Positions 1 through 6,489 of a DNA stretch of 8,345 bases are shown here, one piece after another (the first letter of the stretch is position 1; every line of letters begins with the position of its first letter). Below the pieces are notes generated by a model, which saw only the letters and a program-made list of their open reading frames with translations, did no database searches and was not told the origin of the DNA. The stretch is from Phycisphaerales bacterium (lineage in GTDB: Bacteria > Planctomycetota > Phycisphaerae > Sedimentisphaerales > Anaerohalosphaeraceae). The position numbers and the translations under genes were made by a program. The stretch spans positions 1 through 8,345 of the forward strand of contig DSDH01000698.1 of the NCBI GenBank assembly GCA_011055475.1, written 5' to 3'.

Positions 1-1142
1 GGCGGTGTGCCCCGCCGCGCGGACATCGAGAAGGCCACATTGTCGCCCATTGCGTCGATGGATTCGTTCGTCAGATCACGGACCTTGGCCCAGTCGGCCT
101 CGCTCATCGTCTCGCCCATCATCTCGCCGAACAGGTCCAGCATCGCGTCGTAATTCTTCTTCCACCCTTCCTTGCTGTCGATCCGACAGGCGAAGTTGAT
201 GGCCGCTCCATTCGGCAGATAGTCCAACAGGCCGATGGACCTTCCCGGGCGGCTGGCCGTCATCATCACGGCCAGGTCCGTTCCCGGAACGGCCACCAGC
301 GTCGGGCTGAACCGCATCGCCTCGGCGCTGGGCTCAATCCCCACGGTCACGTATTCCACCTGCGAGAGCATGGCGTTGATGATCTGGCGATACATGCCGA
401 TGATCTTGGCCGGGGCAAAGCCCGGTCCCTGCTGTTGCTCATTGGCCTTCTGGAGCTCGGCTTCGATACCGGCAAAGGCCATCTCCACGAACGGGCGCAC
501 GAACCCGGCGGCCCGCTGCACGTTCCCGTAGACCCAGAGCGGCGCCTTAGCCGCCTGGGCCGCAACCGTGGCATCGAGGTAACCGGCCAATCGCCCCTGG
601 CCCGATCGCATTTGCCCGGCGACCTTGCTCGGCAGGTCGCCCCGGTCGCCGTGTGTCGCCAGGGCGTAGCCGTCGTCGGCGCGAACCACGGTGGACATGA
701 CCATTCCGCCGTCCGGACCGCCGCGGAGCTTGTAGACCCCGCCGGCGTCGGGCTGACCCAATGCGGCATTATCCTTGACCAGTTGATCGAAACTCCGCAC
801 TGGAACAAGCAATCCCACGAGCATCTGCCCATCCTCACTGGCCATGCCGAACACGCCGATACTGCCGTCGGTGCGAACGTGCTTCAGCTCCGGATCGCCC
901 ACCAGGGAGCCCAGTTGAATCCTTGCGACGCCGAGGGGCAGTTCGCCTTCCGGGACTAATCCACTGAGAAAGGCCTCCAGTTGTCGGACTCCCGCATCCA
1001 GATTGTTGACGCGAACGCAAAACAAGCTGTCGGCCGGGACCAACTCGAACAGCCGATCCGTCGCCGCCCGACCCGGCACGACCGAACACAGGATCACCAG
1101 CCCCAGACACAGGACTCCCATGAATCTTTGCGAACCCCGCAT
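1..1142 (-). CDS. Secreted protein of unknown function, N-terminal part (runs off left edge)
   Basis: An open frame of 380 codons begins at ATG 1140-1142 and is still open at the window edge, so the C-terminus is missing. The start is set by a strong AGGAGG at 1149-1154, six bases upstream. Residues 1-27 form a signal peptide: basic MRGSQR, a hydrophobic core from about 8 to 22, then a GRAA cleavage site, so the protein is probably exported. The mature part begins with an 'ELVPADSLFCVRVNNLD' stretch. It alternates hydrophobic strands with polar helices, including a helical, Gln-rich segment near 225-240. I see no catalytic motif, lipobox or later membrane segment. The style resembles large uncharacterised secreted proteins of planctomycetes, but I recognise no named family and give no function. 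Codon use matches the neighbours. It is divergent from the DUF2752 gene. The reality of the gene is well supported; its role is unknown. Confidence 0.88.
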   Translation of the reverse strand, partial: MRGSQRFMGVLCLGLVILCSVVPGRAATDRLFELVPADSLFCVRVNNLDAGVRQLEAFLSGLVPEGELPLGVARIQLGSLVGDPELKHVRTDGSIGVFGMASEDGQMLVGLLVPVRSFDQLVKDNAALGQPDAGGVYKLRGGPDGGMVMSTVVRADDGYALATHGDRGDLPSKVAGQMRSGQGRLAGYLDATVAAQAAKAPLWVYGNVQRAAGFVRPFVEMAFAGIEAELQKANEQQQGPGFAPAKIIGMYRQIINAMLSQVEYVTVGIEPSAEAMRFSPTLVAVPGTDLAVMMTASRPGRSIGLLDYLPNGAAINFACRIDSKEGWKKNYDAMLDLFGEMMGETMSEADWAKVRDLTNESIDAMGDNVAFSMSARRGTP

Positions 1143-1215
1143 GACACACCTCCTATCTTGAATTGGCCTCGCCCAGCCCGTCCCCGTGGATGGGCCCGCA
1201 TACTGTAGGACGCTC

Positions 1216-1221
1216 AGTATA
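1216..1221 (-). promoter_or_regulatory. Candidate -10 element for the secreted-protein gene
   Basis: TATACT (minus strand), within an extended TTTATACT, lies 74 bases upstream of the ATG at 1142 in the divergent spacer. A run of seven T just upstream on the same strand makes the region locally AT-rich. No good -35 hexamer is present at 16-18 bases, so this is a weak call from one hexamer. Confidence 0.25.
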
Positions 1222-1311
1222 AACAGACGCTACAAAAAAATCCACGAAAAGCCGATGCTCGGGCGTTACAAGGGGCTGGCCCAGTGGCCCCGGAGCACGG
1301 ATAATACCCCC

Positions 1312-1806
1312 ATGTGCGACTCGGAACCCGTTGTTACTCATCATCGAAGCCGGCCCAATACCGCCGGACCGGGCATGTCATCCCGCCGGAGGCGTGATCC
1401 CGGCCTCTGGGCACGCTGGTGCATATCGGGCCTCGTTCTGGGCCTGCTCGTTGCGGCGGCCGGGTATCTTTTCATCTTCGATCCGGCACGTGAAGGCACA
1501 TACCCCATCTGTTTGTTTCACCGATTCACGGGGCTGTATTGCGCCGGCTGCGGAACGGCCCGGGCCCTGCACCAGTTGCTGCACGGACGTGTCCTGGCGG
1601 CGCTGGATCTCAATCCCCTGTTGATCCTGGCCTTGCCCGTCTTGGCGTGGATCGGGGTTCCGCGCTGGATCGCCTGGCTGCGGGGCCGGCCCCGTCCCCG
1701 ACGGCGCATCGGGATCGCATGGGTACTCGCGATCATCACCGTTGTCCTGCTGTACACCATCGCGCGGAACATCCCGCTTTGGCCATTCACGGTACTGGCG
1801 CCCTGA
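1312..1806 (+). CDS. DUF2752 family membrane protein
   Basis: This 164-residue protein carries the DUF2752 signature: 'CLFHRFTGLYCAGCGTARALHQLLHG' at about 67-92, with Cys67 and the CAGCG pair Cys77/Cys80, followed by the usual 'ALDLNPLLIL' segment. Hydrophobic helices lie near 36-56, 103-122 and 134-153, so it should sit in the inner membrane. A basic N-terminal tail (residues 12-30, with an RRRR run) probably stays cytoplasmic. The biochemical role of DUF2752 is not established. The Cys pair could bind metal or be redox active, but that is inference. The start is uncertain: no clear ribosome binding site precedes ATG 1312 or the alternative ATG 1375, and the frame is open back to 1186. All the conserved sequence lies downstream of both candidates. 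It converges on the DUF4870 gene, another small membrane protein of unknown role. Confidence 0.85.
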   Translation: MCDSEPVVTHHRSRPNTAGPGMSSRRRRDPGLWARWCISGLVLGLLVAAAGYLFIFDPAREGTYPICLFHRFTGLYCAGCGTARALHQLLHGRVLAALDLNPLLILALPVLAWIGVPRWIAWLRGRPRPRRRIGIAWVLAIITVVLLYTIARNIPLWPFTVLAP

Positions 1807-1821
1807 GGCGCACAACACCAC

Positions 1822-1858
1822 CGGTTTCATCGACGCCGCGATGAAGCACTTGAAACCG
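1822..1858. terminator. Hairpin-forming inverted repeats between convergent genes
   Basis: The 67-base gap between the two convergent stop codons holds an 8-base inverted repeat, CGGTTTCA (1822-1829) and TGAAACCG (1851-1858). A competing inner hairpin, TTCATCG (1826-1832) and CGATGAA (1839-1845), has a six-base loop. The two cannot form together. Position between convergent genes suggests a bidirectional terminator, but neither side has a T-tract, so an intrinsic mechanism is doubtful. Confidence 0.3.
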
Positions 1859-1873
1859 ACCGACTCGAAAGCG

Positions 1874-2173
1874 TTACTTGACCAGACGGATCGAGACCGG
1901 GTAGCGGTAGTCCTCGCCTTTGTTCGCCGCCACGCACGCCATGATGCACAGGACCAGGTCGGCAATCCCGACGACGGCAAGCAGTACGACGCCGATACAC
2001 AGGGCGGCCGTAATGGCGCCGATGGCCCCGCCGATCGCCACCGTGATCTGGAAATTCAAGGCCTCTTTGCCCTGGCGGTCGATGAAGGGATCCTCATCCT
2101 TCTTGAGAAGCCACAGGATCAGCGGGCCCAGAAAGCCCGTGAAGAGCCCCAGCAAGTGGCACAGCATGGCCAT
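1874..2173 (-). CDS. DUF4870 family small membrane protein (possibly 5'-truncated by an amber codon)
   Basis: From ATG 2171-2173 this gives 99 residues with the DUF4870 pattern: 'MLCHLLGLFTGFLGPLILWLL', then the charged 'KKDEDPFIDRQGKEALNFQ' segment, then two long hydrophobic stretches near 43-62 and 62-82 and a short polar tail. It is predicted to be an inner-membrane protein; no activity is established for the family. The stop is TAA. No ribosome binding site precedes ATG 2173 or the nearby ATG 2167. The same frame runs upstream to ATG 2272, which has AGAGGA five bases before it, but TAG at 2210-2212 breaks that frame. Either the original start was 2272 and the gene is damaged or the base is wrong, or translation restarts internally. 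The complete conserved domain lies in this piece. It follows the one-carbon fusion gene on the same strand, 40 bases after that stop if counted from 2272, so the two are probably cotranscribed. Confidence 0.8.
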   Translation of the reverse strand: MAMLCHLLGLFTGFLGPLILWLLKKDEDPFIDRQGKEALNFQITVAIGGAIGAITAALCIGVVLLAVVGIADLVLCIMACVAANKGEDYRYPVSIRLVK

Positions 2174-2272
2174 ATTGCGGGCGTTTTGGCTCGGGACGGA
2201 GGCTTCTTCCTACAAGGGCTGGCCGCCTTCCTGAGGCTGTTCCGTCTGCGGTGCATCATTCTGTTCGTCCAT
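2174..2272 (-). pseudogene. Upstream in-frame leader of the DUF4870 gene, interrupted by TAG
   Basis: ATG 2270-2272 is preceded by AGAGGA (2278-2283) at an ideal five-base spacing. It opens a Gln/Glu/Pro-rich leader, 'MDEQNDAPQTEQPQEGGQPL', followed by TAG at 2210-2212. The frame then continues 'EEASVPSQNARN' straight into the DUF4870 start with no shift. Such polar, low-complexity N-terminal tails are common before this domain. A single C-to-T change (CAG to TAG, Gln) would explain the break. Alternatives are a sequencing error, a translated 20-codon leader peptide with restart downstream, or stop-codon readthrough. Other complete genes here end in TAA or TGA, which leaves TAG use undetermined. 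Confidence 0.6.
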
Positions 2273-2312
2273 GCTTTTCCTCTCATTCAATGATCGATGC
2301 AGCCGATTTGAA

Positions 2313-4763
2313 TTACGCCTTACGGTTTTCGGCACAGAAGCGGCCCATGAGCATCATCGCCTTGTTCGTCGCCTCGGCCGACCCGTCCATCTTGGCGAAC
2401 GCATCCACGAGTTCATAGAGCCCGGGGTCCACCTCTTTTCGGCCATAATGATGCCCGACGTTAACAATGCCGGCATCGAGGCCATGCTCCATGGCCTTGG
2501 CCACGTACGCCCGGCAGATGCCGATCCGTCGGCCGGGCAGGTCGCGACAGCAATTACTGATGCCCAGCGAGCAGTGCACGCCTTTGAACTTCGGGTTGCT
2601 TCGGATTCGCCGGATCGTCTCAAACGCCCGATACGTATAGCCCGGCACACCCGGCTCCATGGGCATGTCGATGGCTAGGGGAAAGACCGTCGAGTCGAAG
2701 AAGATTTCGTCCGGCTTGAAGCCATGCTGCATGGCCTTGTCGAAGAGCTCCTCGGCCAAGGCAAGCAGCTCCTCGACCGAATGCGAGCCGCCGGGGCCCT
2801 GGGCCTTGTCCTCGCTGACCAGCAGACCGATAAACGCGAAATCATAGTCCTTCTTGAGCGGCATCATCGCGTCGGCCGTGTAGACCTTGATCGAGTTGAC
2901 CAGCGGCTTGGGACCGTCCGTCCCGTCGCGATACCACTCGACCAGGCCGGCCTTGAGCACAGCGTCGTCGCTGCTGTCCAGGCATACCGGCACGCCGCGT
3001 CCCCAGCGCCGCACGAGTTTGACGTATTGCACCATCAGGTCGATGGCGAGCTGCGGGTCATTCTCGCCGAACGCGTCGACGTTGATCGCAATGTAGTCGG
3101 CGCCTTCCTCGGCCTGATCCTCAATCAGGGCCCGCATGTAACTCAGGGGACCGCTGTCCTTCTCATAGGCCCCGTCGCCGAGATCGACCAGTTCCTTCAT
3201 GACCTTGCCGGTCTTCGGGATCGAGGCGTGGATCGCCTCGCCGATGGAGATCAGTGCGTTGCCCATGGTATGGTCCCTTCCAAACAGGTAGTTCAGGATG
3301 GACGACGTGTGCGCCAGGGTCGGGTTCCGGGGTTCGTGGAGGGCCCCGCGCAGCCGTTCCATCCCGCCGGGTGTGGCCGCGGCGGCATAGTAGATCTGTT
3401 CGCCACGGCAGGGCTGCTCGGTGTCGTTCCCGCAGTGGCCGTCGACCGTGGCGTCGCCGCAGGGCGAGTTGGCCAGACCCTTGGCGCAGCCCCCCAGCGT
3501 GCAGTAGCCGAAGTTTTCCGGCAGGTAACAATCGCCGCAGTCCTCACACTCGAAAAGTACGTACTTGGCCGCACGCTCCATGGCGTGGAAGCCGCGATAC
3601 GCAACGCCGCGGCCCCGCTCGGCGCCCAACGCCCGCATCGTGCCACGCAACGCGCGGAAACCGGTGTGCTCGGGATCGAGCATCGCCCGGTGCATCATCT
3701 CGAACCACCGCCGTCGAAATCCGCGGCGCGCGGTCGCCGTGGTGGTGCGGCGGCCCTGCTCATCGTACAGATAGAACGCCCCCTCGCCCGGGCCGAACGA
3801 CAGGTTTTCCTTGTAGGCCTCCCAGTCCGTGCCGATTTGGGCGGCCTGATTGAGGATCTCGGCAAACGTCGCGTAGTCCGGCAGACCGCCCAGGTCGACT
3901 CCGGCCGCGCCGAGGGCCCGGTACATGGCCACCTGTTGCGCCGCCCGGCTGACGGCCTGCTCGATGGTTTCGTTCATGACAGTCTCGAACAACCCGTCGC
4001 TGACATAGCAGCCCGGCAGGGCGCCGTCGTGCATCAGCCGGGCCGCCGGTGTCGCCTTGCTCAACAGATACACGTTGCCCACCACGGGCACGTCCAGGTG
4101 GCACTCTTCCAGGTAGCGCATAAGTTCGGCGGATTTACGCCAGTCCCATCCAACCTGCGTGATGAGAAAGGCCGCCCCGGCCGCCAGCTTCTTCTCCATC
4201 TTGAAGTACTGCTGCATTTGCGAGGCTTCGGTGTACTTGAAGGGGCTGACGGCGGCGCCGGCGGTCAGGATCGGCACCTGCTGCCACTGCCCGGGCCGAG
4301 CGGCCAGCCATGCGTCCCGGTTGAGCCGGGAGATCAGCTTCAACAGCGTCACCGAATCCAGGTCAAACACGCCCTTGGCCGTGAGGGGTTTATCACCCGT
4401 CAGGGCCAGGACCGTCCGGACACCCCGCTCTCGGAAGCCGACCAGCGAGCTCAGCAACGCGTCGGCGTTCAGGTCCTTGCAACTGATGTGGGGGATGACC
4501 TCCAAATCGCCTAAGAGATCCGCCTGCTGCACCTTGGCCAGCACGTCGCCAGGCTCGATATTCGCCACGCCGCCGGGGTTCTGTGGCAGCGTAATGCCCA
4601 CGAAGTCAAACCCATCGGGGGCCGCCGCCGTGTCCGCATTGCGGTAATCGCTCAGAAACCGCTCTATCGGCGCGAAATTGTACCTCGGTCCACCGGTCAA
4701 CTCGGCCACGACGGCAAAGCCCGACCGGTCCGTCAATACTCTTTTCAATTCTCTGTTCTGCAC
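2313..4763 (-). CDS. metF: Three-part fusion: methylenetetrahydrofolate reductase (MetF) - MetV-like Cys-rich domain - pterin-binding methyltransferase
   Basis: This 816-residue protein starts at GTG 4761-4763, with GGAGGA five bases upstream and an in-frame TAG four codons before that. Residues 1-310 are a MetF barrel: Glu21 in 'AELTGGP', Asp124 in 'LTGD' and Gln203 in 'FLITQVGWD' fit the family's catalytic and FAD-site residues. Residues about 345-480 are a MetV-like (MTHFR C-terminal) domain with eight Cys (406, 409, 412, 421, 426, 435, 444, 452), likely a metal or Fe-S site. Residues about 503-775 are a pterin-binding barrel of the MetH/AcsE type: 'IGEAIHASI', 'AINVDAF', 'CLDSSD', 'LVNSI', 'FFDSTVFPL' and 'LGISN'. 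The inferred role is cytoplasmic reduction of methylene-THF to methyl-THF, then methyl transfer to a corrinoid protein encoded elsewhere. No corrinoid protein or CODH/ACS gene lies nearby. It probably shares a transcript with the DUF4870 gene. The domain calls are strong; the electron donor and methyl acceptor are unknown. Confidence 0.92.
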   Translation of the reverse strand: MQNRELKRVLTDRSGFAVVAELTGGPRYNFAPIERFLSDYRNADTAAAPDGFDFVGITLPQNPGGVANIEPGDVLAKVQQADLLGDLEVIPHISCKDLNADALLSSLVGFRERGVRTVLALTGDKPLTAKGVFDLDSVTLLKLISRLNRDAWLAARPGQWQQVPILTAGAAVSPFKYTEASQMQQYFKMEKKLAAGAAFLITQVGWDWRKSAELMRYLEECHLDVPVVGNVYLLSKATPAARLMHDGALPGCYVSDGLFETVMNETIEQAVSRAAQQVAMYRALGAAGVDLGGLPDYATFAEILNQAAQIGTDWEAYKENLSFGPGEGAFYLYDEQGRRTTTATARRGFRRRWFEMMHRAMLDPEHTGFRALRGTMRALGAERGRGVAYRGFHAMERAAKYVLFECEDCGDCYLPENFGYCTLGGCAKGLANSPCGDATVDGHCGNDTEQPCRGEQIYYAAAATPGGMERLRGALHEPRNPTLAHTSSILNYLFGRDHTMGNALISIGEAIHASIPKTGKVMKELVDLGDGAYEKDSGPLSYMRALIEDQAEEGADYIAINVDAFGENDPQLAIDLMVQYVKLVRRWGRGVPVCLDSSDDAVLKAGLVEWYRDGTDGPKPLVNSIKVYTADAMMPLKKDYDFAFIGLLVSEDKAQGPGGSHSVEELLALAEELFDKAMQHGFKPDEIFFDSTVFPLAIDMPMEPGVPGYTYRAFETIRRIRSNPKFKGVHCSLGISNCCRDLPGRRIGICRAYVAKAMEHGLDAGIVNVGHHYGRKEVDPGLYELVDAFAKMDGSAEATNKAMMLMGRFCAENRKA

Positions 4764-4981
4764 GCAAATCCTCCACTAAAACCTTGATGTGCAATACTAC
4801 GACCTCCACGAGACTATACCCGCAGTTGGCTGGTCCTTCCACCGCAAATGCGACGCTTTCGGGCCATTCGGCCTTGCGCTGTTCGAAGAGAGGCCGGAAA
4901 ACCCCAATACACAGGGCGTGATTCGACATGATGAAGACGAATAGCACGCAGGAGGACGCGACGTAACCCGTGCTGCCCGAT

Positions 4982-4990
4982 TGTGGATAA
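4982..4990 (-). promoter_or_regulatory. Perfect DnaA box (TTATCCACA)
   Basis: The minus strand reads TTATCCACA, the consensus 9-mer bound by DnaA. It lies in the spacer, 258 bases from the paired near-consensus boxes and in the same orientation. A single box can occur by chance; the cluster is the argument. Confidence 0.45.
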
Positions 4991-5096
4991 CCTGTGAATT
5001 GTCTCTTCGATTGGAGCCGGTCGCACAGGCGGGGGGCTTTCAGCCATGAAAACTCACCAGGGGTCGTGCCATACTGAATCGTCGGGGAAAATCTCC

Positions 5097-5146
5097 AATG
5101 TTAAGTCAGCATTTTAAATCCTTATAAAAAAAGGGCTTACATTCAC
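5097..5146. other. AT-rich block (possible DNA unwinding element)
   Basis: Fourteen of these 50 bases are G or C (28%), against roughly 60% or more in the genes either side. It includes ATTTTAAAT and a TATAAAAAAA run. It lies between the perfect DnaA box on the left and the box pair on the right, as expected of a duplex-unwinding element in an origin, though low-GC spacers also occur for other reasons. Confidence 0.35.
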
Positions 5147-5180
5147 ACCGTCGGGTTGTGCAGAAATACCATTCGGTCGG

Positions 5181-5186
5181 TATAAT
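5181..5186 (+). promoter_or_regulatory. Consensus -10 hexamer with no gene behind it
   Basis: A perfect TATAAT on the plus strand. The nearest -35-like hexamer is TTGTGC at 5156-5161, at a long 19-base spacing and matching only the TTG. No plausible plus-strand gene follows before the 3' end of the thiamine gene on the other strand. If active it would make a small RNA or an antisense transcript. It may also be an accident of AT-rich sequence. Confidence 0.25.
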
Positions 5187-5247
5187 GAAGCTTTCTGACG
5201 GTGCAAAAATAGGATGATTAGGAACTTACCGGACTTGTTCTGACGGC

Positions 5248-5267
5248 CGTGGATAACTTGCGGATAA
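5248..5267 (-). promoter_or_regulatory. Pair of near-consensus DnaA boxes in tandem
   Basis: On the minus strand TTATCCACG (5248-5256) and TTATCCGCA (5259-5267) each differ from TTATCCACA at one position. They have the same orientation and are exactly 11 bases apart start to start, about one helical turn, so bound DnaA molecules would sit on the same face. The perfect box at 4982-4990 has the same orientation. Confidence 0.45.
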
Positions 5268-5424
5268 CTTCTAACATTTCCTTAATCTTCCAGCCATGGG
5301 GCACAGCTTTTTCCGAGCTTGAAAACGCCTGAACGTGAGGACCGGATATTGTGATGCCAGGGTCTTCTCGCGGCCGTTTACCGGTTAGTCGGGTTTCTCT
5401 GAGAAGACAGCCGGAGAGGCTCCT

Positions 5425-6477
5425 TCAAGAGGCCATCAAGCGGGATTTTAATGTCCGGCACGCCTTCTCAGGGTCTGGGGCATCCACAATGGCCGAGCCC
5501 ACGGCAATGGTGCGAACGCCGGCGGCCAGAAGGGGGGCCAGCCGATCCGGGGTAACGCCGCCGATGGCAACATGGGCGAGATGCGCCTCATCAAGCAGTT
5601 GCACGCCCTCAGCCAGGTAGTCCAGCCCGGCGGGGGGTTCGTGGGGTTTCGTGGTTGTCGCATAGGCCGGGCCTAGGGCCACATACGTGGGCAGGGCCTC
5701 GATCGCCGCGGTAAGCTGCTCCGGGTTGTGGGTGCTTAATCCGACGATCATCGGCCGGGTGAACAGTCGTCTCGCGGCCTCAACCGGCAGATCGTCCTGG
5801 CCCAAGTGGACGCCATCGGCGCCGGCAAGGACGGCGATGTCCACGCGATCGTTGATGATGGCCATAACGCTTGCCTCCCGGCAGCGCTCGGTCAACAGGC
5901 GAGCCAGCTTGAGCGTGCGGCGATCCGTCAAGCCTTTGGGCCGAAGCTGGATGCAATCGGCCCCGCCGCGACAGCACGCGTCAATCGTACCGGTGATCCA
6001 GGCGTCCGTCTCATCGGGCGTTACGGTCAGGATCACGTACAGCCGCACCCGGGCAAAGCGCCGCGCCGGGTCGGCGTACATGAGGATCTGCTTCTCCAGG
6101 TCGTAGGCCTCGAATCGCAGCCCCTCCAGGTCCGTGGCCAACGGAGGGTCGAAGGTGCTCGCCGCCTCGGCCAGTGCCCGCAAGGCCTCGGTGAGGCGCC
6201 TGGCCGCAGCGGTGAAGGTGTCGGCCGGGTTGGCACGCTGCATCTGCCCCGGTATGGCCAGACCTCGGCCGACGTCGCCAGCCGTATCGCGGGCGGCGGC
6301 CAGGCGCTCGGTCTCGATCCGGACGAGCAAGCCGCAAAGACGGTGGCGAAGCGACTTGGCCCGGGCGCTGAGCGGGGGGCTGTTAAGTACGAACCGGCAG
6401 AACTCCTCGGCCACGCGCGCGGCCTCGCGGGCCCGGTTGAAATTCGCATCCAGAATGCGGTACAGGCTCTGATCCAT
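5425..6477 (-). CDS. thiE: Thiamine phosphate synthase with N-terminal ThiD2-like domain
   Basis: A 350-residue protein. Residues 1 to about 135 match the ThiD2-like N-terminal domain found fused to ThiE in several phyla ('LYRILDANFNRAREAARVAEEFCRFVL'); some ThiD2 proteins are HMP-phosphate kinases. Residues 145-350 are ThiE, which joins HMP-pyrophosphate and thiazole phosphate into thiamine monophosphate in the cytoplasm. Its motifs are 'CIQLRPKG' (175-182), 'AIINDRVDIAVLAGADGVHLGQDDLP' (206-231), 'VGLSTHN' (245-251), 'YVALGPAYATTTKP' (265-278), 'AIGGVTPDRL' (304-313) and 'IAVGSAI' (324-330). The start is placed at ATG 6475-6477 because the conserved domain begins there; a GTG at 6528 would add 17 unconserved residues. 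No ribosome binding site precedes it and a TATAAT sits six bases upstream. I see no TPP riboswitch in the 197-base gap. It stands alone, divergent from the sulfatase. Assignment as ThiE is firm; activity of the N-terminal domain is untested. Confidence 0.93.
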   Translation of the reverse strand: MDQSLYRILDANFNRAREAARVAEEFCRFVLNSPPLSARAKSLRHRLCGLLVRIETERLAAARDTAGDVGRGLAIPGQMQRANPADTFTAAARRLTEALRALAEAASTFDPPLATDLEGLRFEAYDLEKQILMYADPARRFARVRLYVILTVTPDETDAWITGTIDACCRGGADCIQLRPKGLTDRRTLKLARLLTERCREASVMAIINDRVDIAVLAGADGVHLGQDDLPVEAARRLFTRPMIVGLSTHNPEQLTAAIEALPTYVALGPAYATTTKPHEPPAGLDYLAEGVQLLDEAHLAHVAIGGVTPDRLAPLLAAGVRTIAVGSAIVDAPDPEKACRTLKSRLMAS

Positions 6478-6483
6478 GCGGGC

Positions 6484-6489
6484 ATTATA
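6484..6489 (-). promoter_or_regulatory. -10 element of a probable leaderless thiE promoter
   Basis: A perfect TATAAT (minus strand) ends six bases before the ATG, so the expected transcription start, about seven bases after the hexamer, is the A of the start codon itself. No Shine-Dalgarno sequence fits between. The -35 region is GC-rich and poor (TGGCCC at 17 bases). The match is good for the -10 only. Confidence 0.45.

Larger units (their letters stand above)
4764..5424. other. 661-base spacer without a convincing gene
   Basis: This lies between the start of the one-carbon fusion gene and the end of the thiamine gene. Short frames exist (for example 4814-5047 minus) but lack family features, and those reaching below 4763 overlap the fusion gene in another frame. 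It is markedly more AT-rich than its surroundings around 5095-5210. It holds three DnaA-box-like sites, an AT-rich block, a consensus -10 hexamer, and two small direct repeats. The repeats are TTCTGACGG at 5193-5201 and 5238-5246 (exact), and TGCARAAATA at 5159-5168 and 5202-5211 (one difference). It could be an origin, a regulatory region or the site of a small RNA; none is proven. Confidence 0.6.

Noticed and set aside
1186..1311. N-terminal extension of the DUF2752 protein from an ATG at 1186
   Set aside because: The extra 42 residues look non-coding, have no ribosome binding site and overlap the likely promoter of the divergent gene.
2724..4514. 596-codon open frame on the plus strand opposite the one-carbon fusion gene
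   Set aside because: It is antisense to conserved MetF, MetV and pterin-domain codons, its translation has no recognisable domain, and long antisense frames are expected from GC-rich third positions.
4606..4947. 113-codon minus-strand frame overlapping the start of the one-carbon fusion gene
   Set aside because: Overlaps the well-supported GTG start region in another frame, and the part after the overlap is Arg-rich shadow sequence.
4814..5047. 77-codon minus-strand frame in the spacer
   Set aside because: Low-complexity, Arg/Pro-rich translation, poor ribosome binding site, no recognisable domain, and it includes the perfect DnaA box; treated as non-coding.
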